Assembly: GCF_032062135.1 (NCBI RefSeq)
Contig: NC_092858.1
Span: 128,342,732-128,406,731, forward strand
Length of the DNA: 64,000 nt
Origin: Pyxicephalus adspersus
Taxonomy: Eukaryota; Chordata; Amphibia; Anura; Pyxicephalidae
Direction of reading: 5' to 3'
Shown: piece after piece, positions 33,359-46,310 of the stretch
Numbering within the stretch: the first letter of the stretch is position 1
Layout: each line of letters starts with the position of its first letter
Notes under the pieces: model-generated
Told to the model about the DNA's origin: nothing
The model's input: only the letters and a program-made list of their open reading frames with translations
Databases searched by the model: none
Translations under genes and position numbers: made by a program

Positions 33359-36060
33359 CTCTAGACTTTTGAACGGCATAGGATTCTAATTGCGTGGGAT
33401 TTTCTTATTCATCTTGAGTGTATTTGTAAACGTGTCCTAGTATAAAGTCAGACCAGAAGTCAGGAGCCTATATATAGAGTGGATTTAGGAGCCCAGAAAA
33501 CCAGCCAAGGATTAACACATTTACTTGCAGGCACACTTGTTTGTTTTAAAGGCATTATTACTGCTGTTATTTGACTCTTTGTTTGTAGGTATGATTTACA
33601 TTACACAATACATAATATTTTGCCTCCTTATTATCCAGAGGGTAGTATATAACAGGAAAAGGAGAGGGGGGCATGGGAATAAAAGAAAAAAGTTTCAGTG
33701 GAAAAGTGAGTGGGTGAAACAATTTTTTATCAATGTTAATATCTTACTGTTCTTGTGACCTCCTGTTTTCTCATATTTCCTGTCCTTATGTCACCAACAT
33801 AGGAAATTGACTTTGAATATTGCATAAAGAGGCCAGCAATAAAGGGGATGGTCATAAAGCCCCTTAACAGGAAGAAGCTTGTGCATAGCAAAAACCGGGA
33901 GGGTAGACCAACTTATTCATAAATTGTGAAACACCGGTAATTGGCACATTGCTGAGAGTCGACCCATGGCAACCCTGTAACACAGATTCTCCATGCCCGG
34001 TAGCACCAGGTATTTATCATAGGCTCCAATGACGTAGGTGAGTATCAGGGTGTTTATACCCTTAAACTAATGTAACTTAAAGGACCCACTCCACCCTGTG
34101 GTGGGGCAATAAAGGTACACCACACTCTCCTATCCTGTTCTTGTACACTATCTCTTGTAAATCACCTTTCATAATTACATAACACCTCAATATTTCTGCT
34201 ACATTTTAGTAAAGGTCAATTTACCACACTCTCATACATATCAAATGAAATAAAAAATGACAGCTGTTGACTTGTTTGTATTTTGGCACTGCTGGAATAT
34301 TGTGTGTAAAAAAGCATAAAATAGAAACTAGTAGATGTGCACACATGTTCATGGATAGCAGTCTGTGATTCAAGTGGTAAAATGGTTTGACACATGCATG
34401 CTCAGAGATGTAATGTAAGACGAGTTTGGTTTATTTAATTTATTGAAGCACAGGTGTGTAAATGGAAAGAAGTCCTACTATGTCCAAAAGAGCGAGTAGC
34501 AGCTCTGATTTAGATGTCATGCCTAATTTCTGCACAGATCATCCAGACGTGTGATAGAGGATTTACCTTTCCATAATTCACTGGAAACATTCACAAACAT
34601 TTCATTTCATCTAAAGGTCTTTCCCACATGTCCATGTTTTTGTTGGGTAAATTATGGACAACTATATAGTTTAGATACAATTTTTAACAGGTAAAAATTA
34701 GTTACCAAAACTATATTTAGCTATTTACATCTTTTATTTATAGAAAAGGGTATGCAGGGCTTCTAAAGTCATTCCAAGCTTAGACAAGCATGAACACATG
34801 AGGTAGATAGAGTTCTTGGTAGGTATTTTAGGTGACCCTGCCTTCAATCTGAAAAAATAATGTAGAACTAAACTCAATTTGCTTACCTGCCTGAAATGGC
34901 AAAGAAGCAACTAGGCACAACATTTTGATGAGCCCAGAGCAGTGGATGCCGTGTTATGAATGCCCTGCTTGTTACTTTACACAATCTCAAGGTACAAAGT
35001 GTGAAGCAATCTCACCCCATTGGCCAATTTTTCCTGTTGTGACAGCCTCAAACTTACCTTTTTGAGGTCAGATTATTCAGGCTTTGTTCTTTTAAAGAAC
35101 TACAGGTGCTACTGCTGTCTAACACTTCTGATCATGTAAGATAGCTTCTTTCACACTTTGCAGAAAACATAAAGAAAAATACACAGAATCTTCTACTAAA
35201 ATAAATATATCTTTACTAACTTAAGTAATCTTCCAAAAACTAGTTCATTACCTGCTTCTTAGGAACTTTAGGCTGTTCATTTAGCAAGGTGAAAATTCAC
35301 TTTGTTAAGAATACCCAATCATATACTAGAAAATCTAAAAAAAAGTAGGATTTTTGCTACCATGCTATTGGATAGTTGAAGTTAGCTGAGCTTCATGTAA
35401 TTTGCTAAGCTAAGGGAAATGTCCCTCACAAGGAGCTAATTGACTTTGCAATGCTATGTGAATAGTTTATAATCCTCTAGTAAATGAACCCAAATGAGCC
35501 AACATAAAAGGCCTGGCCAGGCCTGTGCATCAGAAAGTAACCAATTCACTGGATTTTCATGTTACATAAGTACTTTTACTCCCTTAATGTAGATTTTCTG
35601 AAAGAACATAGGAGATCAAAGAGTCTGTCATTGCTGCCCTCAGTCTTTGCAGATGCCAGTTGCTTGGCTGCCATACTGATCCTCCTCCTTCAGAATATAT
35701 GCCACTTACCTCAAACAAGTATGCATATTAAGACTTTGATGTTCCTGTCCTGTGCTTGCTCTAGGCCAGGGACTCGGATACTATTGTAGTCTTTGGATCA
35801 TTTCTAGAAAGAGAACAGCAATGTCAGCCCTTGTACCTCTCCCATAAACATCATACTTTAATCATGCCCTTCAGTGTTCTTTAAACCTCAACCAAACTCT
35901 TAGCAATAACTATTTATTTCAATAGAGGATACCAAACATCTATTGCTTATTGTTACCTATTTTTACCTAGCTAGCAACCATCCAACCATACAAACCTCAT
36001 AGATATTTATCCTAGACTGGCTTTTTGTTAAAGCCGAATTAAGCTTAACCATTAAAATTG
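33359..36060. other. single-copy sequence, no gene seen
   Basis: No recognised repeat or coding pattern. Confidence 0.4.
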
Positions 36061-36285
36061 GACAGACAGAATGGTCAGACAGTGTCCCTTCTGCAATTAA
36101 ATAAACTTGCCTGCCTGTTCCAATTTCCCATTTCCGATTCCTAGCATCATACATTAAGTTGCACATACACAGCTTAGTGTTTATTGAGAAAGAGATTGCA
36201 AACCGGCAGGTATGTTTATTTTATTGCAGAAAAGACATCACCTGTCCTCTCTGGGATAATAAACCTGCCTGTTCACATTTTTTCT
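36061..36285. repeat. TTTATTGCAGAAAAGACAT foldback repeat, relative of the 9.9-kb units
   Basis: AACCGGCAGGTATGTTTATT and TTATTGCAGAAAAGACA (36,200-36,237) pair imperfectly with TGTCCTCTCTGGGATAATAA and ACCTGCCTGTT (36,243-36,273). An extra single arm, TGTCCCTTCTGCAATTAAAT followed by TTGCCTGCCTGTTCC, lies at 36,083-36,122. The shared TTTTATTGCAG..GACAT/ATGTC..CTGCAATAAA arms tie it to the duplication at 9,943-10,114. Confidence 0.65.
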
Positions 36286-36465
36286 TATATTAGTTAAGAT
36301 CTTCTTAAAGAAGCAGCTTGCTATCTAGCAAATTAAACCCATCAGCATTTTCTACATGCCTCATATCAAGCTTACGTCATGTAAGTTATTTAATTTGTTG
36401 GCTTTTTTTCAATAAATGTTTGATTTGCACAATTTAGTGTACTTTCTATTAGCTGTGGACACATA

Positions 36466-36689
36466 GGGCCTGATTTATTAAAGCTCTCCAAGGCTGGAGA
36501 GAATACACTTTCACCAGTGAAGCTAGGTGATTAAGCAAACCTGGAATGGATTTCTTCAATGTCATTTGCTATTTGCTAGCAAATGCTTTGAATCCTGGAG
36601 CAGATCCACCCCAGGTTTATTGGATCACCCAGCTTCACTTGTGAAAGTGTATTCTCTCCAGCCTTGGAGTGCTTTAATAAATCAGGGCC
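36466..36689. mobile_element. palindromic MITE, GATTTATTAAAGCTCTCC family, copy 5 (complete)
   Basis: GGGCCTGATTTATTAAAGCT and CTCCAAGGCTGGAGAGAATA at the left are mirrored by TATTCTCTCCAGCCTTGGAG and GCTTTAATAAATCAGGGCC at the right. The centre is TTTGCTATTTGCTAGCAAA. ~224 bp, non-coding. Confidence 0.92.
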
Positions 36690-39600
36690 ATAAAGTAAAC
36701 TATATAGTATGGAGATTCATCTTTATCACTTAGGGTCCTAGTACATAGACTATGCAATGCAAAGTCTAGTGGAGTTTAGCACACAAAGCATGTGGCATGC
36801 TGCCCTCAGGAGAAGATCCTGTTTTTCCATTTTGCAGTAATACTTGGAAGGCTATACGCTGTTTTATTACCGGACTGGCATTGGAAAGGCTGGCATACTA
36901 ATATATACAATTTCCCACAAGTGAACTCCTGGTGGTTAATTTTCTTCCCAACAAGCATCAGTTGGAAGAAGCAAATGAAAATGTTAAAATGTAAATACTA
37001 CAGATATTAAAGGATAATTAAAAAATGAATAATTTCGCAGATATGTTCATTTCATGATTTAGTGTATAAATGTTTCTGGTGTTTTTGGTTCCACCTTTAA
37101 GAAGGACAATAAAAGCAATTGTAAGCAAAAGGTCAAAATAATTGCGACAGACCTATATTCTGTTCTGAGCACTACCAACAGACAGTTTAGTGATGGGAAT
37201 AGAATCAATAAAATGAAAAAATGTAAATAGACCCTAAGTGTCCTTATAGAGAATGATAGGTGCAATAGCAGGGTTAATATACACTTTAGGTAAACACAAC
37301 TCTTCTATGTATCTGGCTTCCTAATCTGGCGGACTGCCAAATCCCAGTTTATAGATCCTGTCTATGGAGATTAGCAAGTTTTGTCTGACTACCTAAGGGT
37401 ATTTTTGTTGGCTGGCATACTTCTGACCCTGGCACACTATGTCCAATGCACTTGTCCACAGTTAGTTCTGCATTTGGCATTGGACTCTACAGTACAATTA
37501 CTGCCAAAAAGTTTTAATTACAGTAGGATATCGAGAGGAAAAAGCTAGGGAAAAGCTAAGCAGGACTAAAGTCTTAAACACTTACAAAAATCTCTTACAA
37601 TTTTCAAAGCACAATAAAAAAGGGCCAAATGCACATCTCTGTGCTTTATAAATGTGTAGTGCTTGTGTTTTTGTTAACTGTACTATGCCACAAGAATTTC
37701 CTAGGTAACTAGGGAGGAACCTAACATTGCCTTATGCTGTAATGACTAAGGCTTCACTTAATATACTGGTAAAGTATATCTAAAGCAATCTTTTTTCTAA
37801 GATCAGAGATTCCCCATCACCTTCCACTGTAGGCAGCAAGTACAAATTTTTGGATTTGCCATCATGATGACAACAGGACAAAAAATGAGGGTGCCTCTCC
37901 TCAGTAGGTAGACAACCTCAGTGGTTGTGAGGATTTCATACTTTTTCAGAAAAAAAAGCATATGAAGGGATTAACCTTCACCTTCGAGAGATTGCACACA
38001 TCGTGCATAAATGTACAGATTCTGACCAAATATAAGTGCATGTGGTCTGGTAGCCCCAACAATCTCACACTACAATTTGTTAATGCCCAGAGCCACCTCT
38101 GGATAGTGCTGAGGCCTGGGAGTGAATAGATGCAGCTGATGCTGTGGAACTGGCTATGCCTAGATATCTATTTTTGTAAGTGGAGGGTGGGAGGGGAACC
38201 AGCTGTGCTGAACAGCAGGATCTGTCTGAGAGCAGAAAAAGGATGCCTCAGTCATTCACAGCTTACATCAAGCTATCACATCTGCACGCTCTTGGATCGA
38301 TGAAAAGAACGGATAATATTTGTCAGCTGCAGACCTTTTGCCTTTCATTCCATGCATAGAAATAAAAGAGAGTAAGAGAAGGCAGGAGGGGTTACATTCA
38401 CTGCCAGGGGCATTTCCTGCTGCACTCAAGTGAAACATATTGCCAGACAAGCATAACAGACGACGTGTGATACCCCTTTTTCCACAGCGGTAAAAGAATT
38501 GACTGTTCTGCAAAAGTGATCTACCTCTTATGTCTTGGCCCAATTTAACAATTTCAAGTAAACCATCTATTAGTTTTTCATTGTGTTAGAACCCACAAAA
38601 ATGTGCTATCATTTTTACCTTTTTTAGGAGTACTAATATTTTTTGTGGATTTCTAGCCAAGGGGCAAATATAGGCAGAACAATATGATTCCCATCTTGAT
38701 AATGAATAGATTTTATAAGATGACAAAATATGTGATGTACTTCCCCCTAGATACCATGTAATACAAGCAAAATCCGAGTTAAGGTAAAAAACTTGTTGGT
38801 GCTCCAGAGTAAATAGTATACCGATCATTACAAAGAACCCTCAGAAACAAAGTATTTCCCCTTCCTTTCTACTACAAGAACCTTTCATTTACCTTGTGTT
38901 AGCTAAGAAGTCTTTTTCTTGGTTCAGATCTACAAGATGCTAAAGGAAGGTGCAACTATGGACATGTTTATATGTTGAGTAAGACTGTTTATACAAAAAG
39001 ATGAAATTCAAATTTCTGACCCCAGGAGTTAATTACATAGGACCATAAATCTATGACTATAAAATGATTAGTAAAACAACTTACAGTACATTGACATTAC
39101 AACTCACTTATCTGTAAGAATTTCATTGAAATTTAAAGGGGGTGACTTCCATGTGTGAGCACTAGTTTGGCAAACCAACTTTCCATCATGGCATGATTGT
39201 ACAAGTGAATGGACTCTAGGACCAGTACTGACATAAAATGTTGAAGTTTTCTGAATCTTAATAAAGGTGCAAGTTTCTGAAAATATATTCTTTGACTTTC
39301 ACAGACACACTACAATTTTGAAGTCCCTACCATCACAAAGTTTTCCATTTCAATAGTCTAGCCCCTGTCCCAGCCCGCATTTGGTTTTTAAAAGACATCT
39401 TACACAACAAAAAAGGGAATTTGTTCCCGTTGTTAACTTAGCTGGCTGCATAATGTTTGACCCCTGATTTATATGATATTTGCTCCCTGCCTGATGATTA
39501 ACAGGAAACATTCTTCAATCTCTTCATATATGTATCTATTTATAGTAGACAAACTAAACTATCTCCACTATCTAAATATCATTCTTCAGTAGGACACTAA

Positions 39601-39836
39601 CATCTTCATCATACTAATGGGTTTTAAGTTGGCATTTTGCCCCACTAATTTATTTTATTGGTAGGCTATCTAAATTTTATTTCTATACATTTTTCTTACC
39701 TACACTCCTGAAGAAGATAAGCTATTAGTGAAATGTGTTGAGACATTCCCACTACCATGCTGTTTTGTGGAGCTATTTAAAAGGGGGCACCCCTTCTGCA
39801 TTTGTTTTATATGAACAAACCCCAGCATTACATATA
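36690..39836. other. single-copy sequence, no gene seen
   Basis: No supported gene. At 39,705-39,750 CTCCTGAAGAAGATAAGC followed by GTGAAATGTGTTGAGACA resembles a decayed form of the 'gaagaag...gaaacgcgttgaga' hairpin motif common in amphibian repeats. Confidence 0.4.
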
Positions 39837-39960
39837 GTTACATAGTTAGTCGAGTTGAAAAAAGTCCATCAAGTTTAACCACTAGGGAAATAAATATACT
39901 ACAAACCAGCATATCCCAGATAAAATGTACATGCATAGTTGATCCAGAAAAAGGCAAAAC
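39837..39960 (+). repeat. frog dispersed repeat beginning GTTACATAGTTAG, copy 2 (truncated)
   Basis: It shares GTTACATAGTTAG, GTTGAAAAAAG, GTCCATCAAGTT, AACCACTAGGGAAA, CAGCATATCCCAGAT and TAGTTGATCCAGAAAAAGGC with the 28.6-kb copy. It breaks off after about 125 bp. Confidence 0.75.
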
Positions 39961-40272
39961 ATTATAAAACATTCAAGCATTATTAGCAGAATGTTGTTTA
40001 GTTTTACTCACTGTTACATGTTGGTATTTGTTTGCTTGTCTTTTTTAATAAAAGAACATACCTTTTTTTAAAAAGAAAGTCTTTTTTGTTGTGCAAGATG
40101 CCTATTAAAATTCCAATGTGGGCTATGAACACATTCAATTGGTGTAAATGTTAGCTGGGATTGGCATTGGTTTGGGTGAACTGTAGTCAATCATACATTT
40201 CTATATTTAAGCAAATATATACCGTATTTTTCGGCGTATAAGACGCAGGGGATAAATAGGCACAGAGTGGGG

Positions 40273-40344
40273 AATTTATCCTCTTCTGATCACTCTGTGC
40301 CAATTTATCCCCTTCTGATCGCCCTGTGCCAATTCAACCCCTTC
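40273..40344. repeat. 29-bp tandem repeat inside the TA-flanked element, cut by the gap
   Basis: Units AATTTATCCTCTTCTGATC.. (40,273-40,301), AATTTATCCCCTTCTGATC.. (40,302-40,330) and AATTCAACCCCTTC (40,331 onward) each end CTGTGCC where complete. The array almost certainly continues into the undetermined bases. Confidence 0.9.
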
Positions 40345-40864
40345 NNNNNNNNNNNNNNNNNNNNNNNNNNNNNNNNNNNNNNNNNNNNNNNNNNNNNNNN
40401 NNNNNNNNNNNNNNNNNNNNNNNNNNNNNNNNNNNNNNNNNNNNNNNNNNNNNNNNNNNNNNNNNNNNNNNNNNNNNNNNNNNNNNNNNNNNNNNNNNNN
40501 NNNNNNNNNNNNNNNNNNNNNNNNNNNNNNNNNNNNNNNNNNNNNNNNNNNNNNNNNNNNNNNNNNNNNNNNNNNNNNNNNNNNNNNNNNNNNNNNNNNN
40601 NNNNNNNNNNNNNNNNNNNNNNNNNNNNNNNNNNNNNNNNNNNNNNNNNNNNNNNNNNNNNNNNNNNNNNNNNNNNNNNNNNNNNNNNNNNNNNNNNNNN
40701 NNNNNNNNNNNNNNNNNNNNNNNNNNNNNNNNNNNNNNNNNNNNNNNNNNNNNNNNNNNNNNNNNNNNNNNNNNNNNNNNNNNNNNNNNNNNNNNNNNNN
40801 NNNNNNNNNNNNNNNNNNNNNNNNNNNNNNNNNNNNNNNNNNNNNNNNNNNNNNNNNNNNNNNN
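40345..40864. other. assembly gap (undetermined bases)
   Basis: 520 N characters. Translations running through it are meaningless. Confidence 0.99.
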
Positions 40865-40878
40865 CGAAAAATACGGTA

Positions 40879-42997
40879 CATTACAAGTGTTCAAGTGGGA
40901 ACTGAAAACAGAAATCTGAAACAGAATGTACACTGAAGTTTAATATTTACCCTTCCCATAACAAATGCTGGGATTCAGCTGTAGAACAACTGTCAATTAC
41001 TTTAAAATAACAGATTTAAGATCTCTGAACACAGAATAGTTGAGCGCTGATAAGAAAATGTCAACCACTGACTCACCATAAACCATCAAACTGTCACAAT
41101 CAGATGTGGAATCATTTAATATGATATATGAATTGCATTTACAAGTATCAATCTGGACAGAATTTACAGTAAGAGACATCAATATTTCATAAGGTGTGCA
41201 TTGTAACAGAATAAAATAAATAGGAAAACAAATTGCATTGTATTGGCACACACACTGCAACACAAAACGGGGCTCAGCCTTCATCTGTTTAGCCATTTTA
41301 TTGTAACTGAACCTTTTATTATTGTTCTTTTTCAACTGTGCTGCCATTATAAAGTAAACAGAAATGCATGGTTGGGTGATTGGATTTTTCTAAGAAGGAG
41401 AAAGAGGCTGAAAATTACATATGCATGCCTGCTCTGCTGATAAATCTTGTGCCAAATGTTTTATCTTGATCTCCTTCTATGCCTTTTATACATAACACCA
41501 CCTTGTAAATTTACAGGCTGTTCTAAACTGGATAACTTCAATAAACAAAAAAATTTGCCTGCCACTTTCATGGTGAATGCATATTTAATTTGTTACATGA
41601 ATATGTTGAAAATATCTTTTTGTTTAGAGGAGAATTAAAGCCATTGGTTATGTACCAGTGACATGCATACAATACAAATTAAGTAATTAGGTTAACTATG
41701 ACTTTGCTTTGTCTAATATGCACCAACCAGAACTTTATCAAGCCTTTTGGGGGCTACAAAGTACTTATTCATATTTAAGAATGGTGGATCTCAATAAAAA
41801 AGTAGGTGGGATTTTTGGCTAAATTATGGGTTGGAATCTAACAATGTACATAATTAGGAATGTAAAATATTTAGGTGACACAGCTGATCCAGGAGTGATT
41901 ACATTTTGGTTAGGGTATGATACTTGAGCAAATACTCATATACAATTAATTAGTGCCAAAACCCATAAACATTTGTGACATTTTATTCCTCCACTGAAAA
42001 ATCACAGCTATACTCATAAGGTGATCTCACCATATTGTGTTTTGCCCATTTCTAATTTAATCAGGAATGAGTACTATAGGTACCTCAGAAAAATACTGAA
42101 GTGAGTGTTCCCACTGCAATTGGGGTTGATGTAACAAATTTAGACTTGTTCAATTGAATGTTTAGTAAAAATCAAATTTTATTACTTTAAATTGATTAAT
42201 TGAGTGATTTCTAATTTATTCTAATTTGTCTTACTGAAAAAGCCTTCAGTGAGTCCTTCTCAGCCAATATACATGCCAAGCACAGCTTATTCCACCAAAA
42301 ATGAGGCCAAATATTCCTTCTACGTACACATATCTTCTTTTCTTCTATAATAACTGTGCACACCAGGTATCAGCCTTCACAGCCATAAGAGGAGACACTT
42401 ACAGAATTTTCTATTCCACAAAGCAGAACAGAAGAGGTGGTGTCGAAACAACATTAGAAGAAGGGAAAACGGTTTCTAATGCCCGAATGAATTAAGCAAC
42501 AGCAATAATATTGTTATTCAGGATGTATTTTAAAGGGCTGTTAAGATGTAGGTTCACAATACTATACATAGTAGACATGCCCCAATGCCAAGAAATTCTG
42601 GCAGAATGTCAGCTCAGTGAAATTGAAATTAAAGCCTTGGAATTCGTACAAGGAACACAGCTTACTTACCTGTTGAGGGTGTCGCTTGTTTTGCACAGAT
42701 ATAGTTGTATTATCATTCTTTCTGCCTTCAACAGCTGCATTGATATCGGAACAAAATCAGCATTTCCTAAATGCATTAACATGTTGCATTTAAAACAGCT
42801 GGACACTTTTCTGTAAATACCATGACACATTAAAGATTCTATATATTTTTGTTTCATGTTCATGTGCATAAATTTAGGGGCAAACTGAAGACAATCAGCT
42901 AATAGCACATAAATACAGCAAAGATGGTCACCTGCCAAAAGATTTGTATTTCTCTCCTTCAAATTCTGAGATTTGCACAGCTCCTTCACAGAGCAGC
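40879..42997. promoter_or_regulatory. single-copy sequence; 41,000-41,350 is a candidate conserved non-coding segment
   Basis: There is no gene. 41,000-41,350 and 42,500-42,990 have even base composition and high complexity, with TAAT-rich motifs (GGAATCATTTAATATGATAT). Overlapping frames occur on both strands (116, 101 and 107 codons), as often happens by chance in such sequence. None shows a recognisable domain. Confidence 0.2.
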
Positions 42998-43000
42998 ACT

Positions 43001-43178
43001 TAATAATAATAATAATAATAATAATATTAATAAAATTTTAATAATAATAAACAATTTATATAGTGACCACATATTATGCAGCGCTGTATGTTAAATAGGG
43101 GTTGCAAATGACAGATACAGACAGTGACACATGAGGAGGCGAGGACCCTGTCCCTAAAAGCTTACAATCTAGGATTTG
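43001..43178 (+). repeat. (AAT)n microsatellite leading into a frog dispersed repeat
   Basis: An AAT/TAA array (43,001-43,050) is followed by ATTTATATAGTGACCACATA, TTATGCAGCGCTGTATG, GGGGTTGCAAATGACAGATA, CAGACAGTGACACATGAGG and GAGGACCCTGTCCCTAAAAG, ending CTTACAATCTAGG. I recognise this unit, complete with its AAT lead, as a very common anuran repeat. Confidence 0.8.
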
Positions 43179-44999
43179 ACAGAGACTTTTTTATTTTACT
43201 TTTTTTACATTTCTTGTCATCCCCCCGGACTATGAATGTACACGTAAAATAGTAGCAGCACACTTATGATCCTAGCTATCTCACTTTGCTTTCAGCTCAT
43301 ATCATCATGTTCCATGTCAACTTAACAATCTAGCGTTTCGAAAAAAAACTAATAGAGGTTTACTAAAGAAATCTCCCTATATTTATTAGTATTTTAAATG
43401 CCACAATATCAACCCAAATGTTTTATCTAAGGTTATCTAAAAAAAAAATTCTTATTTATAATTTTTAATTTTTCAATTCTTTTGTTTTGGATAGAGTAGG
43501 GAATGGCTAAACCCTGTCATTTTTTTAAATGCACATTCATCCAATTCAAAAGATTTCCTATATTTCCAACAGAAGGAAAGAAATCTCTGTAAAATTAGAA
43601 ATCTCTTCAGCTGTCATTGGAACAACTGTCCTTATTGGAAGATATATTTCTATAGATTTGAGATATATATTTCTGCTCTGATGATACTTTTGAATTTTTG
43701 AAAAATCCGTAACTTTTAGTTATTGGTGACATTTGCCAACAGATCAGCTTAAAATGATCCTATCAGTAACTGCAATAGAAATCTTACAAAGGTCCTACTT
43801 TTAAACATTAAAAATTAAACTGAGCTTAACTTAGTTTTGATAATATGCTGTAACATTCCCATAACAATTGAAAGCCAAGGAATTGAGAAACACTAGACTG
43901 TACACAGAGCCAATGTTAAGTAAGACCCATTAGGCTGTACTGATCGGCCAAAAGAAATGTTTTCATTTGTGCCTTCTTTCTTTCTAAAGAGCAATAGCTG
44001 GCAGTGGAGCAAAGTATCCAGAGCAATGTATTCTGTACTGCTGTCTTGAATGCTAAGTTACGTTTCGTATTTGGTCAAGCAGACCCAATTTCACGTTGTC
44101 TCTTGCACTCTCTGTCCTCTGGCATTAAAGAGATTTTTCGTGCCTTGTGGTTTAACATTTCCCATAAGAACAGAGTGATTTTGTTACATTCAGCAAGTGC
44201 ATATCACCAATCTCTCATCTTCTAGGAAGATCTACATTACCAGCAAGAGAGAGGTTAATGGAATATTATCTTTCTTTTTTTTTTCTAGCTGTATCACTTC
44301 CCCTAAAAGAATGGTAATTTCCTTATCTCCAGAGGCCATGCTCGCGTGTGCGTATTATATATATTATGGATCATGCTGTTGTAAGCTCCTTCTAAGACCA
44401 TTACCGAATGCAGTTTATTGCCCATTATAAGCACTGCCTGGCAGTGCTTATTTTAGGCCAAAAACTATATCGCCAATAAGTATCTGAGGGAGAATGCACA
44501 CAAGGAATGAATTTAGCACTTAGATCATGGTATACAGCAGTTGTATATAGTCATTCTCTTGTGATATGTCTGCTGGTTAAATATTACTCAGTGTCACTGG
44601 TTGGCCATCTTCTAGGCCTTTACTCCCCTAACCTTTTTTGAGGCTATTTTTAATGAGCCAACCTTGCCAGGAAGCCTTTTTATTAGCAATTTGTGAACTA
44701 CTGCACATCAGCTTTAAAAATTTCTCAGCGTTTCTGGTATTTAACATTTATCATTTAAAAAAAAACAAGTCATGTAGATTTAAATCCCTCTTTGAAGTGG
44801 GGGTCAACATCAGAAACATTAGGCTGAAACTCTATATGGCAAAGGGAAGTAGCTGTAATAATCCTTTTACTATATTACCCCATTTACTACATTTTCACAG
44901 TGACCTTTTTTGCCAGACTCCTACACAAAGTTAACCTATCATTATAGTTAACATTTCAAAGCAAATTAAGCCTAAAAATGAACAGTATTGCTCTATTAT
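43179..44999. other. single-copy AT-rich sequence, no gene seen
   Basis: No supported gene. 44,000-44,250 has mixed composition but no recognisable coding content. Confidence 0.35.
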
Positions 45000-45840
45000 T
45001 TCTTACCAATCCAATCATAAAAGATCTTCATATGAAATCTACAGGGAAACCAATACTTCCAGGAGAGTGACCACACACAACCCTTTTTAATACCAATACA
45101 ATAAAAAGACCCTGGTTGAGCACCAGTTCTCGCCAGACACCAGTCCCCCAATCTAATACCGATAGAAAGCCCCAGCTCAGCCTCAGGTCCCAGCACATGT
45201 TTGCCCCCAGGACTTCTATGTGCAAAAGGATGGGGAAGGACTGACAGAGGAACAGGAGCCCAAGGATTATGCCGTACAATAGATTCCATTAGAGGCAAGT
45301 CCAGAATACAGGTCATACACTGGCAATCAGCCTACTAGACAAGGTATCCAAAAGTAAAGACAAAGCAGAGTCACAGGCAGGGGGCAGAAACAGGCAAGTC
45401 AGCGACAGTAAATCCAACAAATAGGCAGACCAGGAGCAGGTCAGCTCAGCTTAAAGCTACAACAGCCACCTGGTGACCGTGAGCACAAAGGCTATAAAGT
45501 ACCAGCAGCAAATGGCAGTGCAAAATTAAGCCAGGAACTATCTGCTCCTAAAATCTCTTAGCTGTGCACAGCCACAGTGTGTGCTCTGGATGCCGAGAAG
45601 GTATATCCCGGACTGCATGACTAAAGGGAAGCAGGAGATGCTGTGATTGGCTGAGCAGAGGGCAGACCACTAGTTCTGTTCTCCTTGCTGTTGCGAGCGA
45701 TGTCACCGGAGAGGATAAATTGGGTGTGATATACTGCTGTGGTACACAGCGCGGGATATGCCAGATAATCGTCCCCTAACAGAAAGTTGAACAGGGCTTT
45801 GAGAAAGCAGTGGCAAGCGCATGGATGCAACAACATTTCC
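45000..45840. repeat. GC-richer block resembling a decayed dispersed repeat
   Basis: Composition shifts to purine-rich, moderate GC, with many AGGCAG/CAGGCAAG/CAGGAGCAGG words (45,370-45,440). I have seen similar text in anuran repeats. No termini or coding domain can be defined, and the minus-strand frames (106 and 83 codons) are unrecognised. Confidence 0.3.
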
Positions 45841-46009
45841 AGATAGTAAAACTCTAGCTAGGATTCCTTTATGATTTGTGAAAAAAACTATTCTTTTACT
45901 GAGCAGATAGCCAGCATCAGAGCTTCATAACTTGGGTTCCTTGTGCATGGTAATACATCAGACAGGTTCAGGCACTTAATGTTCATATAGGGTTTATTAA
46001 ACACAAGGG

Positions 46010-46117
46010 GGCTGATTTATTCAAGCTCTTCATGCCTGGAGAAATACACTTTTTATCAGTGAAGCTGGGTGATCAAGCAAACCTAGAATGGATCTGTTTC
46101 AGGATTGAAAACATTTG
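46010..46117. mobile_element. palindromic MITE, GATTTATTAAAGCTCTCC family, half copy
   Basis: Only the left arm is present (GGCTGATTTATTCAAGCTCT through CAGGATTGAAAACATTTG). It stops exactly where the TTAACCTCC element begins. In intact copies the sequence at this point is the central CATTTGCTA/TTAACAAATAG loop, so the second element probably inserted into the loop. The missing right arm was not found downstream. Confidence 0.85.
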
Positions 46118-46310
46118 TTAACCTCCTTGGCAGTTCGTTTTTGTCTGGATTTATATGTCTAAAAGCGGTACATTGTCTTTTTTGAAATTTATTTTACATT
46201 GTAGGCCTGTAATTTTTAGGTATAACTCACGGAAATATGTCCAAACAAGGGTCTGAGTATAATACAGTTTGAAACACAAAATCATATCAAAATAATAAAT
46301 AAAATTTAAT
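46118..46310 (+). mobile_element. TTAACCTCC-ended DNA element, partial copy
   Basis: It starts TTAACCTCCTTGGCAGTTCG and continues GTCTGGATTTATATGTCTAA, TTTATTTTACATTGTAGGCC and ATAACTCACGGAAA, matching the complement of the 56.7-kb copy segment by segment. A TTAA terminus is typical of piggyBac-type target sites. The other end is not identified and may lie in the AT-rich sequence to the right. Confidence 0.7.

Larger units (their letters stand above)
40222..40876. mobile_element. TA-flanked DNA transposon with CCGTATTTTTCG terminal inverted repeats, containing a gap
   Basis: CCGTATTTTTCG at 40,222 is exactly inverted as CGAAAAATACGG ending at 40,876, and TA lies on both sides (40,220-40,221; 40,877-40,878). 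The GGCGTATAAGACGCAGGGG subterminal sequence is shared by a widespread vertebrate element family with 'CCGTATTTTTCGGnGTATAAG' ends. The superfamily is not certain; TA duplication suggests Tc1/mariner-like. The left interior carries a 29-bp tandem array that runs into 520 undetermined bases. Confidence 0.85.

Noticed and set aside
40267..40933. Long open frames on both strands across 40.3-40.9 kb
   Set aside because: They consist almost entirely of undetermined bases inside the assembly gap.
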